From Sphaerotilus montanus (lineage in GTDB: Bacteria > Pseudomonadota > Gammaproteobacteria > Burkholderiales > Burkholderiaceae_C): a stretch of 64,000 nt of DNA. The DNA is taken from the NCBI RefSeq assembly GCF_013410775.1, contig NZ_JACCFH010000001.1, positions 3,720,001-3,784,000 of the forward strand, in the 5' to 3' direction. The translations under genes were made by a program, and so were the position numbers. Positions 18,322 through 27,578 of the stretch are shown one piece after another. Numbering within the stretch: position 1 is the first letter of the stretch; each line of letters opens with the position of its first letter. The notes beneath the pieces were generated by a model. It searched no databases. It saw only the letters and a program-made list of their open reading frames with translations, and was not told the origin of the DNA.

Positions 18322-19749
18322 ATGTCCAAGCAATTTGATGTCGTCGTGATCGGCGGCGGCCCCGGCGGCTACATCGCTGCCATCCGCGCAGCACAACTGG
18401 GCTTCCAGGTCGCCTGCATCGACGAATGGAAGAACGAGAAGGGCGGCCCGGCCCCTGGCGGCACCTGCACCAACGTCGGCTGCATCCCGTCCAAGGCCCT
18501 GCTGCAGTCCTCGGAGCATTACGAGCACGCCGCCCACCACTTTGGCGACCACGGCATCAGCCTGGACAACCTGAAGATGGACGTGGCCAAGATGGTCGGC
18601 CGCAAGAACACCGTCGTGAAGCAGAACAACGACGGCATCCTGTTCCTGCTGAAGAAGAACAAGGTCAGCTTCTTCCACGGCCGCGGCTCGTTCGCCAAGG
18701 CGGTCGAAGGCGGCTATGAAATCAACGTCGCGGGCGCTGCCAACGAAGTGCTGACGGCCAAGAACGTCATCGTCGCGACTGGCTCCAACGCCCGCGCGCT
18801 GCCGGGTGCTGCGTTCGATGAAGAGAAGATCCTGTCGAACGACGGCGCGCTGCGCATCGGCGCGGTGCCGGCCAAGCTGGGCGTGATCGGCTCGGGCGTG
18901 ATCGGCCTGGAGATGGGCTCGGTCTGGCGCCGCCTGGGTGCAGAAGTCACCATCCTGGAAGCGATGCCCGGTTTCCTGGGCGCCGCCGACGAAGGCGTGG
19001 CCAAGGAAGCGCTGAAGGCGTTCAAGAAGCAGGGCCTGAAGTTCGAGTTCGGCGTGAAGATCTCCAAGGTCGACGCGTCGGGTGACGGCGTGGTCGTGTT
19101 CTTCGCCGACGCCAAGGGTGCGGAGCAGACGCTGGCGGTGGACAAGCTGATTGTGTCGATCGGCCGGGTTGCCAACACCATCGGCCTGAACCCGGAAGCC
19201 GTCGGCCTGGCGCTGGACGAGCGTGGCATGGTCGTCGTCGACGCCGACTGCAAGACCAACCTGCCCGGCGTGTGGGCGGTCGGTGACGTGGTGCGCGGCC
19301 CGATGCTGGCGCACAAGGCCGAGGAAGAAGGCGTGGCAGTGGCCGAGCGCATCGCCGGTCAGCACGGCCACGTCAACTTCGCGACCATCCCCTGGGTGAT
19401 CTACACCAGCCCGGAAATCGCCTGGGTCGGCCGCACCGAGCAGCAGCTCAAGGCGGACGGCGTGGCGTACAAGGCCGGCCAGTTCCCGTTCCTCGCGAAT
19501 GGCCGCGCGCGCGCGCTGGGTGACACCACCGGCTTCGTCAAGTTCCTGGCCGACGCCACGACCGACGAGATCCTGGGCGTGCACATCGTCGGTCCGATGG
19601 CCTCCGAGCTGATCTCGGAAGCCGTGGTCGCGATGGAGTTCAAGGCCTCGGCCGAAGACATCGCCCGCATCTGCCACGCGCACCCGTCGCTGTCGGAGGC
19701 CACCAAGGAAGCGGCGCTGGCCGTGGACAAGCGCACGCTCAATTTCTGA
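18322..19749 (+). CDS. lpdA: Dihydrolipoyl dehydrogenase, E3 component
   Basis: FAD flavoprotein reoxidising the dihydrolipoyl arm with NAD. The 475 residues show the N-terminal FAD Rossmann motif ([14 protein letters not shown]), the redox disulfide C49-C54 ([15 protein letters not shown]), the NAD motif ([16 protein letters not shown]), the second FAD motif ([20 protein letters not shown]) and the C-terminal active-site base ([13 protein letters not shown]). As third gene of the sucA-sucB cluster it serves 2-oxoglutarate dehydrogenase; sharing with other complexes cannot be judged. Confidence 0.97.
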   Translation: MSKQFDVVVIGGGPGGYIAAIRAAQLGFQVACIDEWKNEKGGPAPGGTCTNVGCIPSKALLQSSEHYEHAAHHFGDHGISLDNLKMDVAKMVGRKNTVVKQNNDGILFLLKKNKVSFFHGRGSFAKAVEGGYEINVAGAANEVLTAKNVIVATGSNARALPGAAFDEEKILSNDGALRIGAVPAKLGVIGSGVIGLEMGSVWRRLGAEVTILEAMPGFLGAADEGVAKEALKAFKKQGLKFEFGVKISKVDASGDGVVVFFADAKGAEQTLAVDKLIVSIGRVANTIGLNPEAVGLALDERGMVVVDADCKTNLPGVWAVGDVVRGPMLAHKAEEEGVAVAERIAGQHGHVNFATIPWVIYTSPEIAWVGRTEQQLKADGVAYKAGQFPFLANGRARALGDTTGFVKFLADATTDEILGVHIVGPMASELISEAVVAMEFKASAEDIARICHAHPSLSEATKEAALAVDKRTLNF

Positions 19750-19785
19750 GCCTGCGCGGGTTCCGCCCGCAGCATGCAACCATCA

Positions 19786-19810
19786 GGGGCGGCGCGAGTC
19801 GCCCCTTTTT
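19786..19810 (+). terminator. Intrinsic terminator after lpdA
   Basis: GGGGCG (19786-19791) pairs with CGCCCC (19800-19805) with an 8-nt loop, followed by TTTTT. It separates the odh operon from zapE. Confidence 0.82.
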
Positions 19811-19850
19811 CCGTTGTTCTTCTTTCCGTCCTGTCCAGGCCTTGTCGACC

Positions 19851-20951
19851 ATGCCCACCGTCACCGAGATCTACCACCAGACCCTCGCCGAGCGCGGCTA
19901 CCAGGCTGATCCGGCCCAGCTGCGCGCCGTGGCCGCCCTGCAGCGCTGCCAGGACGAGTGGATCGCCTACAAGTCCCGGCGCAGCAATGTGCTGACCAAG
20001 GCGCTGATCCGGCCGCCGCTGCCGCGCGGTGTCTACATGCACGGCGGGGTGGGGCGGGGCAAGAGCTTCCTGATGGACAGCTTCTTCCAGGCCGTGCCGC
20101 TGCAGCGCAAGACGCGGCTGCACTTCCACGAGTTCATGCGCGAAGTCCACCGGGAGCTGCAGGAACTCAAGGGCATCGCCAATCCGCTCGACGAACTGGG
20201 CAAGCGCATCGGGCGGCGCTTCCGGCTGATCTGCTTCGACGAGTTCCACGTCGCCGACGTGACCGACGCGATGATCCTGCACCGGCTGCTGGACGCGATG
20301 TACGCCAACCGGGTGTCGATCATCACGACGTCCAACTTCCACCCCGACGAGCTGTACCCGAACGGGCTGCACCGCGACCGCATCCTGCCGGCCATCGAGT
20401 TGCTCAAGGCCAAGCTCGAAGTCATCAACGTCGACAACGGCACCGACTACCGCCGCCGCACGCTGCAGCATGTCCAGCTTTACCACACGCCGCTGGGCGC
20501 GCAGGCGGACGCCGCCATGACGCAGGCCTTCGACGAACTGGCCGAGGTGAAGGACGAATCGCCCGAGCTGCGCATCGAGAACCGCGTCATCCATGCCCGA
20601 CGCAAGGCGGGCGGGGTGGTCTGGTTCGACTTCAAGCAGCTGTGTGGCGGGCCGCGCTCGCAGAACGACTACCTGGAACTGGCGACCCAGTTCCACACGC
20701 TGCTGCTGTCGGACGTGCCGATGATGCCGCCACGGCTGGCGTCGGAGGCGCGGCGCTTCACGTGGCTGATCGACGTGCTCTACGACCGGCGCGTGAAGCT
20801 GATCATCTCGGCCGCCGTGCCGCCCGAGGAGCTTTACACCGAAGGTCCGATGTCGCATGAATTCCCGCGCACCGTCTCGCGCCTGACGGAGATGCAGTCC
20901 GAGGAGTTCATGGCGCTGGAGCGGCGCGACGTGGACACGTCGCTGACCTGA
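19851..20951 (+). CDS. zapE: Cell division ATPase ZapE (AFG1-like)
   Basis: The 366-residue protein has Walker A GGVGRGKS (about 65-72), Walker B LICFDEFHVAD and sensor motif VSIITTSNFHPDELYPNGL, typical of the AFG1/YhcM ATPase family. In E. coli ZapE associates with the Z-ring and is needed under low oxygen or heat; that role is transferred by homology. ATG 19851 is preferred to an in-frame TTG at 19842. It follows the odh terminator and is convergent with the phosphatase gene. Confidence 0.92.
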   Translation: MPTVTEIYHQTLAERGYQADPAQLRAVAALQRCQDEWIAYKSRRSNVLTKALIRPPLPRGVYMHGGVGRGKSFLMDSFFQAVPLQRKTRLHFHEFMREVHRELQELKGIANPLDELGKRIGRRFRLICFDEFHVADVTDAMILHRLLDAMYANRVSIITTSNFHPDELYPNGLHRDRILPAIELLKAKLEVINVDNGTDYRRRTLQHVQLYHTPLGAQADAAMTQAFDELAEVKDESPELRIENRVIHARRKAGGVVWFDFKQLCGGPRSQNDYLELATQFHTLLLSDVPMMPPRLASEARRFTWLIDVLYDRRVKLIISAAVPPEELYTEGPMSHEFPRTVSRLTEMQSEEFMALERRDVDTSLT

Positions 20952-20966
20952 TCCCCTGGGGGGCCG

Positions 20967-21734
20967 TCAGTCCAGCGTGTCGAGCCGGACGAGGGCGAGC
21001 GAGAGGTTGTCGCCGCCGCCCCGGGCACGCTGGCGCGCCTTGCTGATGAGCATCTTGCTGGCATCCCGCGGCTTGAGCGCGTTGACGATGGTGCCCAGCT
21101 CGCGCGATGTGAAGTAGTGCCACAGACCGTCGCTGCACACCAGCAGCGAGTCGCCCATTTCCAGCCGGTCCATGCGGGCCACGGTGATGGGCGGGTCCTC
21201 GTCCGCGCCCAGGCAGCCGGTCAGCAGGTGGGCATGGGGGTGGTCGTTCGCCTCTTCCTCGTTGATCTCGCCATCTTCGACCATGCGCTGCACCAGCGAG
21301 TGGTCGAAGGTGCGCGTGAGCATGTTCGAGCCGCGGAACACATACACCCGCGAGTCGCCCGCGTGGATGATGTGGCACTCGCGGTTGGGCAGGACGAGGA
21401 AGGCGGCGAGGGTGCTGTGCGGCTCCTGTTCGGAGGTGATCGCGGTCAGCTTGATCATCAGGTGCGATTCGAGCACGATCTTGCGCAGCAGTTCGGACGC
21501 GGAGTCCTTGGCCGGCGCGAAGCGCTCGAAGAGCTGGCGGGCGATCAGCAGCACCTGGTCGGCGGCCTTGCGGCCCCCGCTCTTGCCACCCATGCCGTCG
21601 GCAAGAATGGCCAGCAGGCAACCTTCGGCGCGAGGGTGCGTGAAGACCTCCACCTGATCTTGTTGATACAGTCGATCACCGCGGTCGATGCCTGTGGCCG
21701 CCAATAATCGATATCCAGGGGAGTCCGGTGTCAT
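20967..21734 (-). CDS. PP2C-family (PPM) serine/threonine protein phosphatase
   Basis: The 255-residue protein carries the metal-binding motifs of bacterial PPM phosphatases: an early Asp in RGDRLYQQDQ, LADGMGGKSGGRKAAD, AGDSRVYVFRG, LLVCSDGLWHYF and GGDNLSLALVRLD. It should dephosphorylate Ser/Thr using two Mn/Mg ions. No kinase gene is adjacent, so targets are unknown. No signal peptide or membrane span is seen. The gene is divergent from the helicase gene, 39 bp between starts, and convergent with zapE. Confidence 0.88.
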   Translation of the reverse strand: MTPDSPGYRLLAATGIDRGDRLYQQDQVEVFTHPRAEGCLLAILADGMGGKSGGRKAADQVLLIARQLFERFAPAKDSASELLRKIVLESHLMIKLTAITSEQEPHSTLAAFLVLPNRECHIIHAGDSRVYVFRGSNMLTRTFDHSLVQRMVEDGEINEEEANDHPHAHLLTGCLGADEDPPITVARMDRLEMGDSLLVCSDGLWHYFTSRELGTIVNALKPRDASKMLISKARQRARGGGDNLSLALVRLDTLD

Positions 21735-21773
21735 GTCGAAAACTATAAACGGTTCAACCCGCTTTTCCTGCCC

Positions 21774-23798
21774 ATGAAGTCAACGCCAGAGCGAATAGCG
21801 GCAACGAGCGCACGATCCCCGCTGCGCGCGGAAGTGGCGCAGGCGTTTTCCGCGGACGGCGAGCTGGCGCAGGCCGATCGCCGTTTCCAGTCGCGCGAGG
21901 TGCAGACGGACCTGGCCGACGCCGTCGCCGAGGCACTGGAGTCGCGCAGCGTGCTGGTCGCCGAGGCCGGCACGGGGGTCGGCAAGACCTTCGCCTACCT
22001 GGTGCCGCTGCTGCTGTCCGGGCTGCGGGCGATGGTCAGCACGGCGACCAAGAGCCTGCAAGACCAGCTCTTCCTGCGCGATCTTCCCCGGCTGATGCAG
22101 ACCTTCGGCCTGCCGGTGCAGATCGCGCTGCTGAAGGGGCGTGGCTCCTACCTCTGCCTGCACCGGCTGGAGCAGGCCCGCCACACCAGCGAATGGCCGG
22201 ACCGGCAGGCGATGCGCCAGCTGGCGCGCATCGAGGTCTGGGCGCAGGGCACCCGCACGGGGGATCTGGCCGAACTGGACAGCCTCGACGAACGCTCGCC
22301 CGTGATCCCGCTGGTGACGTCGAACCGGGAGAACTGCCTCGGCAGCGAGTGCCCGAAGTTCCGCCAGTGCCACGTCGTGCAGGCGCGCCGAACGGCCCTG
22401 CAGGCGGACATCGTCGTGGTCAACCACCACCTGTTCTTCGCCGACATGGCGCTCAAGGACACCGGCATGGCCGAGCTGCTGCCGACGGTGGACGCCGTGG
22501 TCTTCGACGAGGCGCACCAGCTCAACGAGGCCGGCGTGCAGTTCCTGGGCAAGATGCTCGGCACCAGCCAGTTGCTCGACTTCAGCCGCGATCTGCTGGC
22601 GGTCGGGCTGACCGAGGCACGCGGCTTCGGCCCATGGACCGAACTGGCCGCCCGCTGCGAGCTGGCGGCACGCGAGCTGCGGCTGGCGAGCGCGGGGCCG
22701 CTGCGGGGCGCCGTGCGGCTGCGCTGGGAGGAGCGCGCAGGTCGCCCCGAATTCACCGAGGCGCTGGAGCGTGTGCGCACGGTGAGCGCCGAGATGCTGG
22801 AGCACCTGGTCGCCGTGGCCGATGGTGGCCCCGATCTGGCCAAGCTCGAAGACCGGGCGCGGGCGCTGGCGGCCCGTGTCGAAGCCTTCCTGCAGGCGCC
22901 TGCGCACGACCATGTGCGCTGGATCGACCTGACCACCCACCAGGCCCGCCTGACCGAAGCGCCGCTGGACATCCGCGAGACGCTGCGCGCGCAGGTCGAG
23001 GGTGGCAGCCGGGCGTGGATCTTCACCTCGGCCACGCTGGGCGCGGATCCGGCGCTGAGCTGGTTCACCCGCAGCGTCGGCATGGAGGAGGCCCGCACGC
23101 TGCAGGCCGGCAGCCCCTTCGACTACGCGGCGCACGCCCGGCTGTATGTGCCGACGCGCTTCCCCAAGCCGGGCGAGCCGGCGCATCCGGGCGCGGTGGC
23201 CGAACTGGCCGGACGCTGTGCACAGGCGCTGGGCGGCCGCACCTTCGTGCTGACGACCACGCTGCGGTCACTCCAGCAGATCGGCGCTGCCTTGCGCGAG
23301 CGGCTGGCGCCGGACGGCATTGCCGTGTTCGTGCAGGGCGAGGCGCCGAAGCGGGCCATGCTGGCGCAGTTCCTGGCCGCGCCGCGCGGGGTGCTGGTCG
23401 GCTCGCACAGCTTCTGGGAAGGCATCGACGTGCCGGGGGATGCGCTGCAGTGCGTGCTGATCGACAAGCTGCCGTTCCCGCCGCCGAACGATCCGCTGGC
23501 CGAGGCACGCAGCCGGCAGCTCGAAGCCGAGGGCGGCAACGCCTTCAATGACTACTTCATCCCCGAAACCGCGATCGCGCTGAAGCAGGGCGCCGGACGG
23601 CTGATCCGCAGCGAGACCGACCGCGGCCTGCTGGTGGTGTGCGACAGCCGGCTGGTGCAGATGGGCTACGGGAGGCGCCTGCGGGCTGCACTGCCGCCGA
23701 TGACACCACTGGCGAGCGAGGATCTGGCGCTGGCGTGGCTGCGGGAGCTGGCGGAGGCCCACGCTGCGTCGGCGTCGCACGCCACGACGCCGGTCTAG
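21774..23798 (+). CDS. ATP-dependent iron-sulfur DNA helicase, DinG/YoaA family
   Basis: XPD-like superfamily 2 helicase, 674 residues. Walker A is AEAGTGVGKT (63-72) and the DEAH box is VFDEAHQ (about 244-250). Four Cys at about 129, 189, 194 and 200 (SYLCLHRL, NCLGSECPKFRQCHVV) match the 4Fe-4S cluster site. The C-terminal motifs FTSATLGADP, GSHSFWEGIDVPGDALQ and QGAGRLIRSETDRG complete the motor. Length and spacing fit YoaA better than E. coli DinG, but I cannot separate them by eye. It would unwind DNA with a 5' single-stranded tail during repair. It is convergent with bamD. Confidence 0.9.
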   Translation: MKSTPERIAATSARSPLRAEVAQAFSADGELAQADRRFQSREVQTDLADAVAEALESRSVLVAEAGTGVGKTFAYLVPLLLSGLRAMVSTATKSLQDQLFLRDLPRLMQTFGLPVQIALLKGRGSYLCLHRLEQARHTSEWPDRQAMRQLARIEVWAQGTRTGDLAELDSLDERSPVIPLVTSNRENCLGSECPKFRQCHVVQARRTALQADIVVVNHHLFFADMALKDTGMAELLPTVDAVVFDEAHQLNEAGVQFLGKMLGTSQLLDFSRDLLAVGLTEARGFGPWTELAARCELAARELRLASAGPLRGAVRLRWEERAGRPEFTEALERVRTVSAEMLEHLVAVADGGPDLAKLEDRARALAARVEAFLQAPAHDHVRWIDLTTHQARLTEAPLDIRETLRAQVEGGSRAWIFTSATLGADPALSWFTRSVGMEEARTLQAGSPFDYAAHARLYVPTRFPKPGEPAHPGAVAELAGRCAQALGGRTFVLTTTLRSLQQIGAALRERLAPDGIAVFVQGEAPKRAMLAQFLAAPRGVLVGSHSFWEGIDVPGDALQCVLIDKLPFPPPNDPLAEARSRQLEAEGGNAFNDYFIPETAIALKQGAGRLIRSETDRGLLVVCDSRLVQMGYGRRLRAALPPMTPLASEDLALAWLRELAEAHAASASHATTPV

Positions 23799-23816
23799 CG
23801 CCAGGCGCTCAGCCGG

Positions 23817-24641
23817 TCACCACAGGCGCCACCAGCGCGCCTTTTCGTCGTAGTCGCGACCGATCCACTCGCTGCGCGGGTAGTTGGTCTTCAGCACGCG
23901 TTGCGCGTCGTCACGCAGCGGCGCGAGGTCGAGCTTGTCGTAGCTGGCGGCCATCAGGAACAGGGCTTCTTCGGCGGCCGGCACGCCGCGGAAGTCCTGC
24001 AGTGCCTGCTGGGCGCGGTTGGCGGCGGCCAGGTAGGCGCCGCGCATGTAGTAGTAGCGCGCCACATGCACCTCGTAGGAGGCCAGCGCGTTGACGATGT
24101 ACTTCATGCGCACCTTGGCGTCGGGTGCGTACTTGGACTCGGGGAAGCGGTCGACGAGCTGCTTGAAGCTCTGGTAGGCGTCGCGCGAGGCCTGCTGGTC
24201 GCGCTCGGACAGGTCCTGCCTGGCGATGGAGCCGAACAGGCCGAGGTCGTCGTTGAAATTGATCAGCCCCTGGAGGTAGTAGGCATAGTCGCCTGCGGGG
24301 CTGGTCGGGTGCAGCTTCAGGAAGCGTTCGACCACGGCCAGCGCGCGTGCCTTTTCCTGCTGCTTGTACAGCAGATAGGCCTGTTCGAGCTGCGCCTGCT
24401 GCGACAGCAGGGTGCCGGCCGCACGGCCTTCGATGCGCTCGTAGAGCTTGATCGCACGGTCGTAGGCGCCGTTGGCGGATTCTTCCCGGGCCTCTTCGTA
24501 CAATTTGGCAATGCTCTTGCCGTCATCGACGTTTTTGGGCGCCGACGCGCAACCGCCCAGTTGACAGGCCAACGCCACCCCGAGCACGAGGGAGGCGAGG
24601 CGCAGAGCCGGTGTCGGGCAGGGCTTGAACATGGTGGTCAT
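23817..24641 (-). CDS. bamD: Outer membrane assembly lipoprotein BamD
   Basis: BAM-complex lipoprotein that helps fold outer membrane beta-barrel proteins. The 274-residue precursor has a lipoprotein signal (SLVLGVALACQLGGC; lipidated Cys at about 31), then TPR-like helical repeats (NGAYDRAIKLYERIEGR, QLEQAYLLYKQQEKARALA, DAYQSFKQLVDRFPESKYA, EVHVARYYYMRGAYLAAANR) and the BamD C-terminus. Starts at 24641 or 24632 are both possible. It is divergent from rluD, a conserved arrangement. bamA and bamB are elsewhere in the window. Confidence 0.94.
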   Translation of the reverse strand: MTTMFKPCPTPALRLASLVLGVALACQLGGCASAPKNVDDGKSIAKLYEEAREESANGAYDRAIKLYERIEGRAAGTLLSQQAQLEQAYLLYKQQEKARALAVVERFLKLHPTSPAGDYAYYLQGLINFNDDLGLFGSIARQDLSERDQQASRDAYQSFKQLVDRFPESKYAPDAKVRMKYIVNALASYEVHVARYYYMRGAYLAAANRAQQALQDFRGVPAAEEALFLMAASYDKLDLAPLRDDAQRVLKTNYPRSEWIGRDYDEKARWWRLW

Positions 24642-24684
24642 GGGCCGGACCCGCAGGTCGGGCCAGATTGGATACAGAGCGTGA

Positions 24685-24690
24685 ATTATA
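24685..24690 (-). promoter_or_regulatory. Candidate bamD -10 box overlapping the rluD start codon
   Basis: On the minus strand the sequence reads TATAAT, a perfect -10 consensus, 44 bp before the bamD ATG. Its last base pair is the A of the rluD ATG (24690). No good -35 is seen 17 bp upstream. If used, RNA polymerase at the bamD promoter would overlap the rluD translation start on DNA. Confidence 0.4.
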
Positions 24691-25715
24691 TGAACGGGCC
24701 CCAGGGCCAGCATGAAGCTTCGGAAGTTGTCGAGGACATTGAAGAGGAGAGCCCGGAGCCGGGCGGTGCGGCATCGACTGCCGAGATCGAATGCCGGCAG
24801 GCCGAGGTCGACCGTGCCTCGCACGGACTGCGGCTGGACAAGTGGCTGGTGGGGCTGGCGCCGGAGTTCTCGCGCAGCCATCTCCAGCAGCTCATCGAGG
24901 CCGGCCATGTGCGCAGCGCCGGGCAGGTGCTGACCAGCGCGTCGCGCAAGGTCGGGGCCGGGCAGATCATCGAGGTGGCGCTGCAGCCCACGGCGCAGAG
25001 CAGTGCCTTCCGCGCCGAGGCGATCCCGCTGGACGTGGTTTACGAGGACGAGACGCTGATGGTGGTGCACAAGCCGGCGGGTCTGGTGGTGCATCCGGCC
25101 GCGGGGCACTGGTCGGGCACGCTGCTCAATGGTCTGCTGGCACACCACGCAGGTGCTGCGTCGCTGGCACGGGCGGGCATCGTCCACCGGCTCGACAAGG
25201 ACACCTCCGGCCTGATGGTCGTGGCCAAGACGCAGCTGGCGCAGACCGCGCTGACCCGCGCCATCGCGGCGCGCGAAGTGCACCGCGAATACCTGGCGCT
25301 GGTGCATGGCGCGGTCGACGAGGAGCCGTTCACCATCGAGGCGCCGATCGGGCGTGATCCGGTGTCGCGTATCCGCATGGCCGTCGTGACCAATGGGAAG
25401 CCGGCACGCACCGATGTGACCTGTCTGGCCGTGCGGGACTTCGGCAAGTCGCCCGAGGCCGGGCGTGTCAGTGCCGTGCGCTGCAAGCTGCACACCGGGC
25501 GCACCCACCAGATCCGCGTGCATCTGGCGCGGCGCGGGCACCCGCTGCTGGGGGACGGGGTGTACGGTGGCAAGCCGGTGCTGGGGGTCACCCGGCAGGC
25601 GCTGCATGCCACGCACCTCGGGCTGGAGCACCCGCTGACGGGCGAATGGCTGTCCTTCGATGCGGCGCTGCCGGACGATCTGGCTGGCGTGTGGAAGCAG
25701 GTCACGCAAGGTTGA
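24690..25715 (+). CDS. rluD: 23S rRNA pseudouridine synthase RluD
   Basis: Makes pseudouridines in helix 69 of 23S rRNA. The 341-residue protein has an acidic N-terminal tail, an S4 RNA-binding domain (LRLDKWLVGLAPEFSRSHLQ, IEAGHV) and the RluA-type catalytic domain with Asp169 in GIVHRLDKDTSGLMVVAKT, plus HTGRTHQIRVHLARRGHPL near the C-terminus. The ATG at 24690 agrees with the family N-terminus. Divergent neighbour of bamD, upstream of scpB. Confidence 0.93.
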   Translation: MNGPQGQHEASEVVEDIEEESPEPGGAASTAEIECRQAEVDRASHGLRLDKWLVGLAPEFSRSHLQQLIEAGHVRSAGQVLTSASRKVGAGQIIEVALQPTAQSSAFRAEAIPLDVVYEDETLMVVHKPAGLVVHPAAGHWSGTLLNGLLAHHAGAASLARAGIVHRLDKDTSGLMVVAKTQLAQTALTRAIAAREVHREYLALVHGAVDEEPFTIEAPIGRDPVSRIRMAVVTNGKPARTDVTCLAVRDFGKSPEAGRVSAVRCKLHTGRTHQIRVHLARRGHPLLGDGVYGGKPVLGVTRQALHATHLGLEHPLTGEWLSFDAALPDDLAGVWKQVTQG

Positions 25716-25750
25716 ACGGCGGCCACAGCGCACGGCGGTCCGTTCGACGC

Positions 25751-25756
25751 TAGAAT
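25751..25756 (+). promoter_or_regulatory. Candidate -10 box upstream of scpB
   Basis: TAGAAT within CGCTAGAATG, 166 bp before the scpB ATG. The same ten bases CGCTAGAATG occur upstream of ndk at 29937-29946, which supports a shared promoter word. No -35 is obvious. Confidence 0.35.
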
Positions 25757-26299
25757 GTGGTCCAATCCAGCAGGAACGAGCCTTGCGCCTTGCGCCTGCG
25801 TCCTGCGAGCCCCGACCCCACCTGGTCCGGGCGCACACCCCGAAACCCGACAGCGAATTCCCCGGACCGGCCGCCCCTGGCGATGTGCTGGTCAGGGCCG
25901 CCCAGGTATCAGACGGAATTCATGAATACACGGGATGCCAAACGCGTCCTCGAGACCGCACTCATCTGTGCGCACCAGCCGTTGCCGGTTCGCGAACTCC
26001 GGCAACTGTTCGATGGTGCAGTCAGCGCGGACACGGTGCGCATGCTGCTGGACGGACTGGCGCAGGACTGGCAGGGGCGCGGTGTCGAGCTGGTCTGTGT
26101 GGCGAGCGGGTGGCGGTTTCAGAGCCGCCCGGAGATGCGGGTCCATCTGGACCGGCTGTATCCGGACAAGCCAGCCCGCTACTCGCGCGCCACGATGGAG
26201 ACCCTGTCCATCGTGGCCTACCGCCAGCCCGTCACCCGGGGTGACATCGAGGACATCCGTGGCGTGACGGTCAGCACGCAGATCGTCCGGCAGCTCGAA

Positions 26300-26323
26300 G
26301 GGCACTTCTAGAAACCGACCCTG
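26300..26323 (+). repeat. Left terminal inverted repeat of the IS5-family element
   Basis: It begins GGGCACTTCTAGAAACCG and matches the reverse complement of 27555-27578 except at position 19 (A versus G). It contains the stop codon TAG that ends the truncated ScpB frame. Confidence 0.92.
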
Positions 26324-26363
26324 ACCGCCGCCTGAGCCGCGCGCTGCGGCAAGATACCGCCCC

Positions 26364-27443
26364 ATGATCACACCCCGCACCAAGCCATCGAGCTTCTTTC
26401 CTGAGGAGGCCGCGGACGACCTGTTCGTGGTGCAGCAGCGCAAGGCCAAGCTGGAGGGCTACGTACAGACGCTGGCGGCGATGGACGAACTGATCGACTT
26501 CGCAGCGATGGCCGCGGCGGTGGACAAGGCCTGCCCTCGCGCTGACCGCAGCAAGGGCGGACGCCCGCCGTACCCGACCGAGGCGCTGGTGCGCATGGTG
26601 TTCCTGCAAGGGCTGTACAACCTGTCGGACGAGCAGTGCGAGCACCAGGTGCTGGACAGGATGAGCTTCCAGCGGTTCTGCCGGCTGGACGGCGCGCTGA
26701 ACATTCCGGACGCACGCACGCTGTGGAACTTCCGGCAGCGGCTGGCCGAAGGCGGGCTGGGAGGCCGGGCGATTTTCGAGGCGTTGAGCCAGCAGTTGCA
26801 GCGGCACGGCTTCATCCCGAGGGGCGGGCAGATCGTGGACGCCAGCATCGTGCAGGCGCCGATCACGCAGGCCAACGCCCGGGAGCGCGATGCGCTGAAC
26901 AAGGGGGAGGCGCCCGAGGGCTGGAGCAAGAAGCGCCTGGCGCACACCGACCGGGACGCGCGCTGGACGCAAAAGCACGGCAAGTCGTACTACGGCTACA
27001 AGCTGCACGGCAACGTGGACGCACGCTACAAGCTGATCCGCCAGATGAAGATCACGGCGGCCAACGCCGACGACGGACAGCAACTGCCCGACGTGCTGCA
27101 GGTGGCGAACACGCGCAAGCGGCTGCTGGCCGACCGGGGCTACGACAGCGCGGCCAACCGTCAGACGCTGCAGCAGCACGGACTGGCCGACGGCATCGCG
27201 CGTCGCGCCAAGCCAGGGCAGACGGCCAAGGTTCGACTCAAGCAGCGCAACAAGACGATCAACCGCACGCGGGCGCGGGTCGAGCACGTGTTCGCGGCGC
27301 TGAGCCAGCAGGGCGGCAAGTGCGTGCGGGCGATGACGCTGGCGCGCAATGCGCTGGCGATCACGCTGCAGTGCGCGGCCTACAACGCGCGCAGGCTGGT
27401 GTGGCTGGTCAAGAGCGCAGGTCCGTCCGCACAGCCCGCGTGA
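26364..27443 (+). CDS. IS5-family transposase
   Basis: A 359-residue DDE transposase. It has the N-terminal IS5-type domain (RPPYPTEALVRMVFLQGLYN, DEQCEHQVLDRMSFQRFCRL) and catalytic residues D159 (GQIVDASIVQAP), D257 (LLADRGYDSAAN) and E307 (RARVEHVFAALSQ). It is full length with no frameshift, so the element should be able to move. The ATG at 26364 has no strong Shine-Dalgarno, common for transposases. Confidence 0.95.
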   Translation: MITPRTKPSSFFPEEAADDLFVVQQRKAKLEGYVQTLAAMDELIDFAAMAAAVDKACPRADRSKGGRPPYPTEALVRMVFLQGLYNLSDEQCEHQVLDRMSFQRFCRLDGALNIPDARTLWNFRQRLAEGGLGGRAIFEALSQQLQRHGFIPRGGQIVDASIVQAPITQANARERDALNKGEAPEGWSKKRLAHTDRDARWTQKHGKSYYGYKLHGNVDARYKLIRQMKITAANADDGQQLPDVLQVANTRKRLLADRGYDSAANRQTLQQHGLADGIARRAKPGQTAKVRLKQRNKTINRTRARVEHVFAALSQQGGKCVRAMTLARNALAITLQCAAYNARRLVWLVKSAGPSAQPA

Positions 27444-27554
27444 GGGGAAAAACCCCGTCGCGGGGCACCGCGGCGGCGGGGACAGGGGCTCGCCGCCGTC
27501 ATCCACTGCTCGTCTGAGCTGGATTTGTGCAGGCTCAGACCAGGTTCAGGGCTG

Positions 27555-27578
27555 CAGGGCCGGTTTCTAGAAGTGCCC
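27555..27578 (-). repeat. Right terminal inverted repeat of the IS5-family element
   Basis: It ends GGTTTCTAGAAGTGCCC and mirrors 26300-26323 with one mismatch. The next four bases CGAA duplicate the target. Confidence 0.92.

Larger units (their letters stand above)
26300..27578 (+). mobile_element. IS5-family insertion sequence, 1279 bp, complete
   Basis: The element is bounded by inverted repeats matching at 23 of 24 positions and by a 4-bp direct repeat CGAA (26296-26299 and 27579-27582), the size of duplication made by IS5-group elements. It holds one intact transposase ORF in the same orientation as scpB. The joined flanks restore the scpB frame. Clean ends, an intact transposase and an unmutated disrupted gene point to recent insertion. 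About 135 bp after the transposase stop hold no gene. Confidence 0.95.

Noticed and set aside
25757-25921. A longer ScpB starting at 25757
   Set aside because: The extra 55 residues are Pro/Arg/Ser-rich and unlike Scp[19 protein letters not shown] after the ATG at 25922 is the family N-terminus.
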